Source: Halobacteriales archaeon QH_7_66_36 (GTDB lineage: Archaea; Halobacteriota; Halobacteria; Halobacteriales; Haloarculaceae). Taken from it: 64,000 bases of DNA. The notes below the pieces were generated by a model that made no database searches, was not told where the DNA came from, and saw only the letters and a list, made by a program, of their open reading frames with translations. The translations under genes were made by a program, and so were the position numbers. Positions within the stretch are counted from its first letter, which is position 1, and every line of letters starts with the position of its first letter. Of this stretch, positions 1 through 9,148 are shown one piece after another. Location of the stretch: the NCBI GenBank assembly GCA_003021175.1, contig PXQV01000012.1, positions 241,671 to 305,670 of the forward strand, in the 5' to 3' direction.

Positions 1-817
1 CGATGGCCGCGTGTTGTGCGGGCGTCGACGTGCAGGCGGTCGTCGACTCGCGGATCTTCGTCGCCTCGTCCACGACCGACGACTCCGCGGCGAGCCAGCC
101 GACGCGCCAGCCGGTCATCGCGTGTGACTTCGAGCAGGAACCGACGGTGAGCACGTGGTCGCTCTGGTTGACGAGCGCCGCCGTGCCGGTCGGGTCGCGG
201 TCGTAGGTGAGCGCGCCGTACACCTCGTCGGCGATGACGTAGGCGTCGTGGTCGCGGGCGGCCTCGACCACCGCGCGGACGGCGTCGTCGTCGAAGACGC
301 GCCCGGTCGGGTTCGACGGCGTGCAGAGCACGACCGCGCCGGTGTCTAGCCCTATTCGCTCGATAAGTCGGTCGGGGTCGAGGTCGTACGGGTAGGGCAT
401 GGGCACCTCGACGGGCGTCGCGTCGGCGAGGCGTGCCTGCGTCCAGTAGTTGGGCCAGCCGGGCGAGGGGATCAGCAGTTCGTCGCCGGGCGCGAGCACG
501 CACAGTGCCGCGAGGTGGAGCGCCTCCATCCCGCCGGTGGTGACGAGCACGTCGTCCGACTCGTGCGAGAGATCGTACTCGCGGGCCAGCGTGTCGGCGA
601 CGGCCTCGCGGAGTTCGGGGAGCCCTGCGTTCGTCGTGTAGTCGGTCTCGCCCCGCTCGGCCGCGGCGAAGGCCGCCTCGGTGGCGTGTGCGGGCGTGTC
701 GAAGTCCGGCTCGCCGACTTCGAGGCGGACGAGGTCACCGCCCACCTCCTCGGCGAGGTCGAAGAGGACGCGGATACTGGAGCGATCAGAGGTCCGAACG
801 CGGTCGGTCGGTCGCAT
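1..817 (-). CDS. Class I/II PLP aminotransferase (aspartate aminotransferase fold), C-terminus off window
   Basis: Reading leftward from the ATG at 815-817 gives 272 uninterrupted codons that run off the left edge, so the gene is partial. The translation shows the fold-type I aminotransferase landmarks in order: an EVGEPDFDTP segment near residue 34, TTGGMEAL for the cofactor loop, TPSNPTG near residue 170, ADEVYG, and SCSKSHAMTGWRVGWL near residue 240, whose lysine should form the PLP Schiff base. The family transfers amino groups between amino acids and 2-oxo acids in the cytoplasm. Substrate cannot be read from this part. It is divergent from thi4 with 73 bp between the starts. An aminotransferase would fit an ectoine or diaminobutyrate route, but nothing here shows that. 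Confidence 0.9.
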   Translation of the reverse strand, partial: MRPTDRVRTSDRSSIRVLFDLAEEVGGDLVRLEVGEPDFDTPAHATEAAFAAAERGETDYTTNAGLPELREAVADTLAREYDLSHESDDVLVTTGGMEALHLAALCVLAPGDELLIPSPGWPNYWTQARLADATPVEVPMPYPYDLDPDRLIERIGLDTGAVVLCTPSNPTGRVFDDDAVRAVVEAARDHDAYVIADEVYGALTYDRDPTGTAALVNQSDHVLTVGSCSKSHAMTGWRVGWLAAESSVVDEATKIRESTTACTSTPAQHAAI

Positions 818-857
818 ATCTCCCCGTCCGTCGCCGCCCGCTTGAAGCTTCCCCGGG

Positions 858-865
858 GTTTATCA
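858..865 (+). promoter_or_regulatory. TATA-like box for thi4
   Basis: GTTTATCA lies 26-33 bp before the thi4 ATG with no Shine-Dalgarno between, the arrangement of a leaderless haloarchaeal promoter. No TPP riboswitch fold was evident in the 73-bp gap. Confidence 0.45.
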
Positions 866-890
866 CCACAGCACAATATCACTAAGTTGT

Positions 891-1826
891 ATGTCCGACA
901 CACAGGAGTTCGAGGGGTTCGCCCCGGTCGACGAGGCGGAGGTAACGCGCGCCATCGCAACGGACTGGAGCGAGGAGTTCGTCGGCTCGACGGAGACGGA
1001 CGTTATCGTCGTCGGCGGCGGGCCGTCGGGACTCACCGCGGCGAAGGAACTGGCCGAGCGAGGCGTCGACGTGACCGTCGTCGAGAAGAACAACTATCTC
1101 GGCGGCGGCTTCTGGCTGGGGGGCTTCCTGATGAACAAGGTGACCGTCCGCGAGCCGGCGGAGGGCGTGCTCGACGAACTGGACGTGGACTACGAGCCGA
1201 CCGAGGAGGCCGACGGTCTCTACGTCGCCAGCGGTCCGGAGGCGTGTTCCGGTCTCATCAAGGCGGCCTGTGACGCCGGCGCACGCATCCAGAACATGAC
1301 GGAGTTCACCGACGTGGTGGTCCGGGACGGCCACAGCGTCGGCGGCATCGTCATGAACTGGACGCCGGTCCACGCGCTGCCGCGCGAGCTCACCTGCGTC
1401 GACCCCATCGCCGTCGAGGCCGACCTCGTCATCGACGCGACGGGTCACGAGGCCATCGTCGCCTCGAAGCTCCAGGAGCGGGGCGTCCTCGACGCCGAGG
1501 GTATTGCCCACGCCGAGGAGCACAACGTCGGCATGGACGGCACCGACGACGGGAGCTACGGCGCGCCCGGCCACGACTCCCCCGGCCACGGCTCGATGTG
1601 GGTCTCCGAGAGCGAGGACGCGGTCGTCGAGCACACCGGCAAGGTCCACGACGGCCTGCTCGCGTCCGGGATGGCCGCCGCGACGGTCCACGGGCTCCCA
1701 CGGATGGGTCCGACGTTCGGCGCGATGCTCGTCTCGGGCAAGCGCGTCGCGCAGGCCGCCATCGAGGAGCTGGGTATCAGCGCGAGCGCCGTCGACGTGA
1801 CGGGACCGACGCCGGCCGACGACTGA
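891..1826 (+). CDS. thi4: Thiamine thiazole synthase, Cys-type Thi4
   Basis: 311 residues. Thi4 makes the adenylated thiazole precursor of thiamine from NAD and glycine. A dinucleotide-binding GGGPSG lies at residues 42-47, followed by the family's GGGFWLGG segment and, near the C-terminus, [14 protein letters not shown]. Residue 169 is a cysteine in LTCVDP. In the suicidal yeast and haloarchaeal enzymes this residue gives up its sulfur, whereas the sulfide-using methanogen enzymes have His there. This copy is therefore predicted to be single-turnover. The start has a TATA-like box 26-33 bp upstream. It is divergent from the aminotransferase and no other thiamine gene is adjacent. Confidence 0.95.
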   Translation: MSDTQEFEGFAPVDEAEVTRAIATDWSEEFVGSTETDVIVVGGGPSGLTAAKELAERGVDVTVVEKNNYLGGGFWLGGFLMNKVTVREPAEGVLDELDVDYEPTEEADGLYVASGPEACSGLIKAACDAGARIQNMTEFTDVVVRDGHSVGGIVMNWTPVHALPRELTCVDPIAVEADLVIDATGHEAIVASKLQERGVLDAEGIAHAEEHNVGMDGTDDGSYGAPGHDSPGHGSMWVSESEDAVVEHTGKVHDGLLASGMAAATVHGLPRMGPTFGAMLVSGKRVAQAAIEELGISASAVDVTGPTPADD

Positions 1827-1998
1827 CGCGACCGAGTGTAGCGAGGTCGCGCAGTGGCGAGCGGGAGTGACCAGCGGGAACGACACGCGAGCAGCCCGCT
1901 CAAATAGGACGACCGTCGAACGGACTCGCGGCCACGCTACGCCTCGTTCGGGACCGTCGAAGCGAAACGACGGAGTAGGAGGAGCGCGTACGAGGACT

Positions 1999-2289
1999 AT
2001 GGCCAAGCGTGCCCGGGGTGAGGGCCGGGAAGTCGACGAGTGGCTCGGGACGCTCGACGAGCTGCTCGACGAGAGCGTCGACCGGGAGACGAAGGTACAG
2101 CTGCAACTCGATGATCTCACCGTCGAGGTGCCGGTCGCCTTCGACGAGGACGCCGCGCGGGCGGAGTGGCGGTTCGACGGGGGACTCGCCGTCGAGATCG
2201 ACGGCGTCCGGGCGTCGCTGGCGGAGTGGTTCCAACTCCACGAGGAGACGCCGCCGGAACCGAGCGCCGACCGCGACCTCGGGGACTGA
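1999..2289 (+). CDS. Small acidic haloarchaeal protein of unknown function
   Basis: 96 residues from the ATG at 1999. The same frame stays open upstream to 1867, but that part is Arg/Thr-rich and unlike haloarchaeal protein, so the downstream ATG is preferred. The product is acidic, with a helical N-terminal half (VDEWLGTLDELLDE) and an alternating hydrophobic strand pattern (VQLQLDDLTVEVPVAF, then GGLAVEIDGVRASLAEWF). It vaguely recalls small amphipathic beta proteins such as amphi-Trp, but the match is too weak to name. It follows thi4 on the same strand after 172 bp. Confidence 0.6.
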   Translation: MAKRARGEGREVDEWLGTLDELLDESVDRETKVQLQLDDLTVEVPVAFDEDAARAEWRFDGGLAVEIDGVRASLAEWFQLHEETPPEPSADRDLGD

Positions 2290-2661
2290 TCGCGTGGGCA
2301 CACGCCACTGCAACCGACCGCCCGGCGACCGCTTCGGCTGTCGTCACCTCGACCGCGAAGAAGCAAGCGTCCGATACCAGCCGCGCGTCTCCGAAGCGTT
2401 CGCCGTGACGCCAGCCGTGCTAATCTATTGAGACATCGCTTTACCACAGATCAACGAGGCAGTTTGTTTCGATGTCCCGACGCTCTGAAACGAGAGTTTT
2501 CAACGGGGACATACTTCATCGGATGGCGCGTCTGCGTCGCCATTGCCCGCTACGACCTCCAGCTACTGCTGAGAACTGACGAACAATCTTCCGTCTAAGA
2601 GCGTCTCCAACGTTGGCCACTGCTGATCCGTTGTACAGTTGTTCCGTTTAGTAGCAGGCAA
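2290..2661. other. Gene-free spacer, lower GC
   Basis: 372 bp between a plus-strand and a minus-strand gene, so it holds the 3' ends of both. GC content falls well below the surroundings from about 2430. No reading frame with haloarchaeal codon use and no clear RNA gene were found. The composition suggests decayed mobile DNA, but no inverted-repeat end or transposase motif was identified. Confidence 0.4.
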
Positions 2662-3213
2662 TCAAGCTATGTTCTTCGCTTTCTCGGCCGAGATGACCGT
2701 TGCGAATTCGTCGCTGAGGTGTGCCAGTGCAGTACGGTGAACGACAGGCGCATCGAAGTGCTCGTCGTCCAGTGTGCGGTCGAACGCTGCTGTCGCATCC
2801 GCAACGACATAGACCTCGAACCCGTGGTTGTCGGCCATTCTGGTCGTCGTCGAGACACAGTGGTCGGTCGATAAACCACAGACGACGAGCGTTTCGTAGG
2901 TGCGCTCACGGAGCCACCGCCCCAACCCGGTGTCGACGAACGCGCCGTCGACTCGTTTGATGAACTCCGGTTCGTCTGGTTCTGGGCCGAAGGCGGGTTT
3001 GTACTGGAACCCCGGCTGGCTCTTTCGGAGTGGAGAGTCCGGTTCGGTCGAATCGTGTCGAACGTGGACGACGGGCTGATCGCGCTCCCGCCAGACTGAG
3101 AGCAGGCGTGCAGCGTTCGTTTCAGCGTCGGGATTGTTGCGAGTTCCCCATCCGGGGTCGTCGAATCCCTGCTGGAAATCAACTATCAGCAGCACTGGCG
3201 GCGCAGCGGGCAC
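2662..3213 (-). CDS. Isochorismatase-like cysteine hydrolase
   Basis: 183 residues from a GTG start at 3211-3213. The family triad is visible: Asp12 (LIVDFQQGF), Lys86 (FIKRVDG) and Cys119 in [11 protein letters not shown], preceded by the usual strand VVCGLS. Such enzymes hydrolyse amides or vinyl ethers, for example nicotinamide, N-carbamoyl compounds or isochorismate. The sequence does not fix the substrate. It starts 3 bp after the stop of the YqcI/YcgG gene, so the two are almost certainly cotranscribed. A second, distinct family member lies at 13832-14455. Confidence 0.85.
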   Translation of the reverse strand: MPAAPPVLLIVDFQQGFDDPGWGTRNNPDAETNAARLLSVWRERDQPVVHVRHDSTEPDSPLRKSQPGFQYKPAFGPEPDEPEFIKRVDGAFVDTGLGRWLRERTYETLVVCGLSTDHCVSTTTRMADNHGFEVYVVADATAAFDRTLDDEHFDAPVVHRTALAHLSDEFATVISAEKAKNIA

Positions 3214-3216
3214 AGA

Positions 3217-4041
3217 TCAGACTGGTGGAGTCGGGAGATCTCCGTCGTCTATGAGTCGGTCTGATCTCGGATGATCGCGCGTGATCTCGATCGGACACTC
3301 ATCCGGTGCTTGCTCGTCGTCTTCCGAGAGCATATACTGCGGCCACTCTCGGTCCCCCTCGACGCCCCAGTCACCCAGATTCGCGTGGGGGCAGACGCCG
3401 TCGTAGTCCTCTAACCGGTCATGGATGAGTTCTCTGGCGTGCTGTCCCGCGGAAGTGTCGGCTGTGACGCCGAGTTCCTCGAACAGTGCTCGTGGCTGGA
3501 ACGTGATTTCGAGACCGATCGGGCAGTAGCGGCTTTTCCGAGCGTCGTAAAATGGGGCCCGGCAGGTTGGGAACATCGGCTCACCGTCGAAGGAAAACTC
3601 CCAGTATGGATCGTCCGGATCGGTCGGGATGTCATCGGGCCACGGCTCGGGATCGTGCACGTGCAGAAACTGGAGGATATGCCAGAGCGCCTCGTGATAC
3701 TCGGCTTCTGAGAGTTCTCGCTCGGGGGGTTTGAAGAACGCAACTAGAGACGCCCGATCGCTGTACTCCTGATGGACGTCGAGGTAGGAGAGAAGCGTCT
3801 GACCCAGATTCAGTAGTGCGTCCTTATCCGTCATCGAGGGGACCGCGGTGTATAGCGGATCGCCGTTAGCGACGGATTCGACGCCGAAAAAGCAGGGAAA
3901 CGGCGCGTCGTTCCGCTCGCCGAGCAGCCCGTCGCGGAAGGTCTTCCAGTGGGCAGCAACCCAGTCGGGGGCGGCTCCCGACTCGACACGTTCTTCGACG
4001 GTCGCTTGATCCTGGAGGCCACCAGCGATACGATCGGTCAC
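3217..4041 (-). CDS. YqcI/YcgG family protein (GntA-like)
   Basis: 274 residues. The N-terminal FPCFFGVES segment, the central DPYWEFSFDGEPMFPTCRAPFY block and the CPIGLEITFQPRALFEEL block match the YqcI/YcgG family, which includes the haem-dependent N-hydroxylase GntA. The conserved FPC and the Cys/His-rich centre suggest cofactor binding. Codon use is less GC-biased than that of nearby housekeeping genes, which hints at acquisition. It is the first gene of a two-gene minus-strand unit with the cysteine hydrolase. A TATA-like stretch lies in the AT-rich gap upstream. N-hydroxylation is inferred from relatives only. Confidence 0.65.
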   Translation of the reverse strand: MTDRIAGGLQDQATVEERVESGAAPDWVAAHWKTFRDGLLGERNDAPFPCFFGVESVANGDPLYTAVPSMTDKDALLNLGQTLLSYLDVHQEYSDRASLVAFFKPPERELSEAEYHEALWHILQFLHVHDPEPWPDDIPTDPDDPYWEFSFDGEPMFPTCRAPFYDARKSRYCPIGLEITFQPRALFEELGVTADTSAGQHARELIHDRLEDYDGVCPHANLGDWGVEGDREWPQYMLSEDDEQAPDECPIEITRDHPRSDRLIDDGDLPTPPV

Positions 4042-4198
4042 GGCAGAACATGTTCACTCGGCGTATATTTACCTGCTGGTGTCGCTCGCGTGCTCAAGCG
4101 CTGTGAGTTCGTCCTCCGTCGAGGAGACGAGCCAATCGGTGCGGATCGGAGAGACAGGACGGAGAGCGAAGAAACGCGGCATCAGTTCCATTCCGAGA

Positions 4199-4207
4199 TT
4201 TTATATT
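4199..4207 (+). promoter_or_regulatory. TATA-like box for the secretion ATPase gene
   Basis: TTTTATATT lies 23-31 bp upstream of the ATG at 4230 in a GC-rich background, with no Shine-Dalgarno between. A leaderless promoter is the simplest reading. Confidence 0.5.
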
Positions 4208-4229
4208 GAAATAAACGCACAGTCGTCTC

Positions 4230-6413
4230 ATGTCGAACGTAGAGGTGCCCGCACCGGTGCCGCCGTCGTCGCCGGACGCGTGGTACGCGCCGGCCGTCCG
4301 CGACCAGTACACCGTCGCGCCGAGCGTCGTCGTCACGGTCCGCGAGCGGGCCGGCGACCCGCCGTTCGCGTACGAGACGCGACTGCCGGCCGTGCCGCGC
4401 GGCGAGCGAGAGACGCTCACCCGGCTCCGCGAGTTCTTCGCCGACGCGACGGTACAGCCGCCGCTGACTCGAGAGGCGGCCCGAGAGCGGGTCGCCGCCG
4501 GTCTCCCCGACAAGTGGGCGCGGGCGGTCGACCGGTTGGCCGACGCCTCGCCCGCCGCACGCCGACGGCTCGCACATCGCGTGCTTGTCGTGGAGCGGTG
4601 TCTCGGCGAGGCGACGCCGCTCGCGCTCGACGAGCGCGTGGAGACTGTCGACGGCGCGGGCGCAGAGTTGGTCGTCCACACGACCGCGTTCGCGCCGGCG
4701 ACGACCGACATCGAGGCGGCACCCGACCGCGTGCGCCGACTCGCCAGCGACCGACTGGCCCGCTACACCGTCGAGTTCCGCGGCTTCGAGGTGCCGGTCG
4801 TCCTCTACCGGGAACACACGCTCGGTCGCGACGCGTTCGCGGTCAAGTACGCTGTGCTCGAACCAGACATGCTGCCGGGTGACCGCGAACTCATCGAGCG
4901 GTGCAAGGAGCGCGTCTGGGAGACTGGCACCGACGGCGTGGTGGACGACCCGGGCGCGTACGTCCGCGAACGGGCCGAGCAACTGCTCACCCGCGACCTG
5001 CTGGCACACACCGCCTCCGCGTGGCTCGACGCGACCCGGCGGCGGCTCCGGGACACGCTCGCGGCCTACGACCTCGCCGCGCCGGCCGTCTCCGACCAGT
5101 ACGCCCCCGGACGGCTCGACGACCTCGTCTACTACGTGCTCCGGGACTTCGTCGGCTACGGGAAGCTGACGATCCCCATCCGCGATCCGAACCTCGAAGA
5201 CGTGGAGGCGAATCAGGTCGGCGAGCGGGTGAAGGTGCTCCCGCGCGACCACCTCCACGGCGGTCGCGTCCCCACGAATCTCGCGTTCGAGTCGGAGACG
5301 ACCTTCACCGACGTGGTGACGCGGCTGGCCGCCGCCGACGGCACCGAACTGTCGGCGTCGAATCCGAGCGCGAAGGTGAACGTCGACCCATCGGGCGTCG
5401 ACGAGACCATCCGCTGTGCGGTCGCGCTCCCGACGATCTCCGAAGGCGGCCCGCACATCTCGGTCCGCAAACAGGCGGCCGATCCGATGACGCCGTCCGA
5501 CCTCTTGGCCCGCGACGCGCTCCCGACCAAGCTGGTGGCGCTGCTGTGGCTGCTGTACGAACACGACGGCGTCGTCATGTTCTCCGGGCCGACGGGCGTC
5601 GGGAAGACGACGCTCATGAACGCCCACATGCCATTCATCCCCTACGACGACCGGCCGGTGTCCATCGACGAGGGGAGCCGCGAGGTGCGACTCCCCCACG
5701 AGACGGGCGTCTCGCTGTCCACCCGCGAGCACGCCGACGAGTACAAGGCCGTCTCGATGGCCGATCTCATGACTGAAGCGAACTATCTGAACCCGGACGT
5801 GGAGGTCATCGCCGAGATAAACACGTCGGCGAGTTTCGAGACCTTCGCCGAATCGCTCAACACGGGCCACGGGGTGATCGGTACCACCCACGCCGAGGAC
5901 GTGGAGACGCTCGTCAACCGCGTCATCGAACAGGGGTTACCGGCGTATCTCCTGCGCGAGATCGATCTGGTCGTCTTCCCGCGCCGCGTCGACGGCGCCC
6001 GCTACGTCGGCGAGGCCGTGGAGTTCGTCTCCGAGCGCGAGTACGACCGACTCGACTGTACGGCGGACGCGACCGGCTACATCGAGAAGGACGACACGAC
6101 GGTCTACTGGAACCGGATCTGCGAGCGCACGCACGACGACGGGTTCCGCTTCGCCTACGACCATCCCGAACTCGGGGACGAGGGCGAGGCGAGTCGGACG
6201 GCCGCGTTCGAGCGGCTCGCCGACCGCACGGACCGCTCCGTCGACGCGGTCGAACGGGAGTTCCGCCGCAACCACCGTTACGTGGAATACTTCGTCCGCG
6301 AGGGCGTCACGGACTTCGAGGAGCTGTTCGCGTTCCTCGCCGACCTCCGGACGGACGAGGCTGCGACCGTCGAGCGGGTCGGTCACCGCGAGGAAGCCTA
6401 CGCCGACGACTGA
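4230..6413 (+). CDS. Type II/IV secretion system ATPase (archaeal TadA/PilB-like), orphan
   Basis: 727 residues. An N-terminal domain of about 270 residues precedes the secretion-ATPase core. The core includes the conserved YVLRDFVGYGKLTIPIRDP strand region, the PHISVRKQ segment and a Walker A, GPTGVGKTTLMN, near residue 455. It ends with an HTH-like tail. This family powers archaella, type IV pili or related exporters from the cytoplasmic face of the membrane. Two things are odd. The Walker B/GEIRG segment reads VIAEINTSAS, without the usual GEhRG. The TadC-type membrane partner that normally follows is absent, and the next gene is an unrelated ATPase. It may work with a distant partner or be a relic. 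Confidence 0.85.
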   Translation: MSNVEVPAPVPPSSPDAWYAPAVRDQYTVAPSVVVTVRERAGDPPFAYETRLPAVPRGERETLTRLREFFADATVQPPLTREAARERVAAGLPDKWARAVDRLADASPAARRRLAHRVLVVERCLGEATPLALDERVETVDGAGAELVVHTTAFAPATTDIEAAPDRVRRLASDRLARYTVEFRGFEVPVVLYREHTLGRDAFAVKYAVLEPDMLPGDRELIERCKERVWETGTDGVVDDPGAYVRERAEQLLTRDLLAHTASAWLDATRRRLRDTLAAYDLAAPAVSDQYAPGRLDDLVYYVLRDFVGYGKLTIPIRDPNLEDVEANQVGERVKVLPRDHLHGGRVPTNLAFESETTFTDVVTRLAAADGTELSASNPSAKVNVDPSGVDETIRCAVALPTISEGGPHISVRKQAADPMTPSDLLARDALPTKLVALLWLLYEHDGVVMFSGPTGVGKTTLMNAHMPFIPYDDRPVSIDEGSREVRLPHETGVSLSTREHADEYKAVSMADLMTEANYLNPDVEVIAEINTSASFETFAESLNTGHGVIGTTHAEDVETLVNRVIEQGLPAYLLREIDLVVFPRRVDGARYVGEAVEFVSEREYDRLDCTADATGYIEKDDTTVYWNRICERTHDDGFRFAYDHPELGDEGEASRTAAFERLADRTDRSVDAVEREFRRNHRYVEYFVREGVTDFEELFAFLADLRTDEAATVERVGHREEAYADD

Positions 6414-6618
6414 CGAAAACAGGGATCAGTCCAGACGCGCCGTGTGAGAAAACCCGATGACTCCAGCAAGGAATGGACTGATTCCTCACTCCGTAAGACG
6501 CTTTGCGAGGGCCGACACGCGAAGTTTCGAGAGCGACGACGACGCACTTGCCACAACCGTACAATTCTATCACCCGCTCGTGAAATACAGATGTCTCGAT
6601 GAGGAGAACATACAAGTC

Positions 6619-6639
6619 ATTATCACGATAATCATTATC
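6619..6639. promoter_or_regulatory. Interleaved inverted repeats before the broken ATPase gene
   Basis: ATTATC-AC-GATAAT-C-ATTATC: three 6-bp arms forming two overlapping inverted repeats in an AT-rich patch, ending 6 bp before the ATG at 6646. The position would overlap the transcription start of a leaderless message, so an operator is plausible. No binding protein can be assigned. Confidence 0.4.
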
Positions 6640-6645
6640 TATAGT

Positions 6646-8040
6646 ATGACCATCTACGACCGGGCGGATGAACTCGACGCCCTCGAAACGGCGTTCGAGT
6701 CGTCGGGGCACGACTCCTACGTGGTCTACGGCCGGCGTCGCGTCGGGAAAACGGAACTGCTCAAGGCGTTCTGTGTCGAGCGACCGCACATCTAGTTCCT
6801 CACCGCCCAAGAGGCTGAAACCCGCCGGCGCGAGAAGTTCGTCGAGAAAGTCGCCGATCACTTCGGCGACCGCATCCCCCGCATCAACGGCTGGGACGAG
6901 GCCCTTGAGTATCTCGGCGAGAGACTCGCCACCGACCAACTCGTCGTCGCCATCGACGAATTTCCCTATCTGGTCGGAGAGAACGATTCCCTCCCGTCCT
7001 ACCTCCAGTCGTTCGTTGACGAGCAGCTCCGGGACACGGACTCGATGCTCGTGCTGTGCGGCTCCAGCGTGAGCACGATGGAGTCAGAGGTACTCGGTCA
7101 CGAGAGCCCGCTGTACGGCCGCCGCACAGGACAGATCGACGTACGGCCGTTTTCCTTCCAGCAGGCTCAGGATGTCATCGCATACGATATCGAGAACGCG
7201 ATCCGGTCGTTCGCGGTCACCGGGGGCACCCCGATGTATCTCACCCGCTTCGACTACGACCAGCCCCTCAGGGAGAACATTCTGACCGAGATTCTCTCAC
7301 CGACGGCCGTTCTTTACAACGAACCGGAGTTCCTGCTCCGTACTGAGCTACGGAATCCCGCTCGATACATGAGCATCCTCGAGGCGATTGCAACGGGGCA
7401 CACGACGCCCAACGAGATTGCCGGGGCGACGGGTATCGACTCTGGCCCACTGTCGAAGTACCTCCAGACGCTCCGCCGCCTGCGGCTGATCGACCGCGAG
7501 GTGCCCGTGACGGCGTCGGCGAAGCAGTCCAAGCGGTCGCAGTACCGGGTCGCCGACGAGTTCCTCCGCTTCTGGTTCCGTTTCGTGGAGCCGAACCGGT
7601 CCAGTATCCGAGAAGCGCCCGACATCGTCTACGATGGAACGGTCAGGCCGAACCTGCCCGACCACGTCGCAACGACGTTCGAGGATGTCTGTCGGGAAGT
7701 CGTCTGGGAAGCGATCCGGCGTGGCGATATCGGGCCGTATTCCGAGGTCGGGCGGTGGTGGTACGGGGAAGACGAGATCGACATCGTCGGACTTGCTCCG
7801 GATGCCGACCGTGTCCTGTTCGCGGAGTGTAGATGGACGAGTGACCCGGTCGGCCACGCACTCGTGTCAAAGCTCCGCGACAAAGCCGAGCAGGTTCGCT
7901 GGGGACCGGACACCCGCGACGAGGAGTTCGCGCTGTTCTCGAAGAACGGGTTCGTCAGCGGGCTTACCGACGACCTGGACGAGGACTGGTCGCTGTTCGA
8001 TCTGAGCAAGGTAGAGGATACTCGTTCGAAAGACGAATGA
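6646..8040 (+). pseudogene. Archaeal AAA ATPase (PF01637 plus DUF234) interrupted by a nonsense codon
   Basis: The frame from the ATG at 6646 starts like the archaeal ATPase family, with a YGRRRVGKTELL Walker A near residue 30, but stops at TAG 6793-6795 (codon 50). The same frame then continues open to 8040. It shows LVVAIDEFPYL (Walker B), LCGSSVSTME, PLYGRRTG, a winged-helix segment near GSGPLSKYLQTLRRLRL-type positions, and the C-terminal DUF234 region with EVGRWWYGEDEIDIV. Relatives usually have an aromatic residue at the stop position (HIYFLTA), so one TAC to TAG change would explain it. A restart at ATG 7045 would lack both Walker motifs. Family members are often selfish or defence-like accessory genes. 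Confidence 0.85.
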
Positions 8041-8071
8041 GCGTTGCAGGTGCTCGACTATTGGGAGGACG

Positions 8072-9148
8072 ATGAAGATCTACCCCAAGGTCCCGCGCTA
8101 CGACCACCCGGTCGTTCCCGCGGACTTCTTCGAGACCGACGACCTGACGCTGGTCGAGAAGTTCGACGGGAGTTCGTTCCGCTTTACGCTGTACGAGGAG
8201 CGGTTCGCGGATCGCTACCCCGAGTCGGTCGAGGACGCGGCGGACGGGGACGGGAGTCTCGTCTTCGGAACGCGGCGGGCGATCCGCGGGAGTCACCGCG
8301 ACGCGCTCGACGAGATCGACGGCGCGCTTCGCCGGGCAGTTCGCTGTCTCCGGAAGGGGGTCGACGCCGACGCGCTCCGAGCCCTCCACGGTGAGTACGG
8401 TGGGCCGCTGGTCGTCTACGCGGAGAACCTCGTCTACTCGACGCTGGATTACGGCTTCACCGACCGCGAGTTGCCCGCGCTCGTCGGCTTCGACGTGGTT
8501 CCGTACGCCGGAATCGAGGCGATGACGCCGTCCGGCAACCCCTACGAGGAGACGTTCGAGGGGTTCCTCGACACGGGCGCGGCGTGGGATCTCTTCGAGC
8601 GCATCCGTATCGACGACGCGCCGACGGAACACTCGTTCGTCCCGGCGACGATACTCGACCGGCCCGCCCCCGGCTTCGACCCGGAAGCGTACGCGTTCCC
8701 GTCGTCCTCGCTCGCCGACGACGTGCGGGTCGAGGGGGTCGTCGTGCGGAGCGACGACCGAGGACGCCGCGTGAAGCTCGTCCGCGAGGCGTTCGCAGAA
8801 CTAAACCGCGAGCAGTTCGGCGAGCGACCCGAGGACGCCGACTCCGGGGCCGAGTACGTCGTCGCGAGCTACTGTACCTCCGGACGGATCAGAAAGCAAG
8901 TCCGGACGATGGTCCTCGAAGAGGGGTACGAGTTCGGATTGCACCTGAACGACGAGCTGTATCCGCGCGTCGTCGAGGACATCTGGGCGGAGAACTGGCC
9001 GGAGCTGATGGAACTCGACATCGAGTTCGTCCCCGCCGACCTGTATCCGCTGGTCGCGAAGCGGTGCATCACCGAACTCCGGAAGATCGAGACGAACGCG
9101 GAGTTGAACGACGCCGATCCGACGACGGTCTGGCGGCATCTCTCGTGA
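8072..9148 (+). CDS. RNA ligase, Rnl2/DRB0094-like nucleotidyltransferase
   Basis: 358 residues. Covalent nucleotidyltransferase motifs are present: motif I EKFDGSSF with the AMP-accepting Lys30, a motif III region PLVVYAENLVY, motif IV EGVVVR and motif V RVKLVRE. The C-terminal 120 residues are helical and family-specific. Such ligases seal RNA breaks using ATP. A GGGAGG sequence 3 bp before the ATG is unusual in this window and may be a real Shine-Dalgarno, useful if the gene is read from upstream. It begins 31 bp after the broken ATPase gene. The biological target, whether tRNA repair or introns, is not shown. Confidence 0.85.
   Translation: MKIYPKVPRYDHPVVPADFFETDDLTLVEKFDGSSFRFTLYEERFADRYPESVEDAADGDGSLVFGTRRAIRGSHRDALDEIDGALRRAVRCLRKGVDADALRALHGEYGGPLVVYAENLVYSTLDYGFTDRELPALVGFDVVPYAGIEAMTPSGNPYEETFEGFLDTGAAWDLFERIRIDDAPTEHSFVPATILDRPAPGFDPEAYAFPSSSLADDVRVEGVVVRSDDRGRRVKLVREAFAELNREQFGERPEDADSGAEYVVASYCTSGRIRKQVRTMVLEEGYEFGLHLNDELYPRVVEDIWAENWPELMELDIEFVPADLYPLVAKRCITELRKIETNAELNDADPTTVWRHLS

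Noticed and set aside
472..2447. Long minus-strand open frames across the aminotransferase and thi4 region
   Set aside because: They overlap genes with clear family motifs and have Arg/Ser/Pro-rich composition typical of shadow frames in GC-rich DNA.
4182..5891. 569-codon minus-strand frame opposite the secretion ATPase gene
   Set aside because: Antisense to a gene with Walker A and secretion-ATPase motifs; Arg/Val/His-rich with no recognisable domain.
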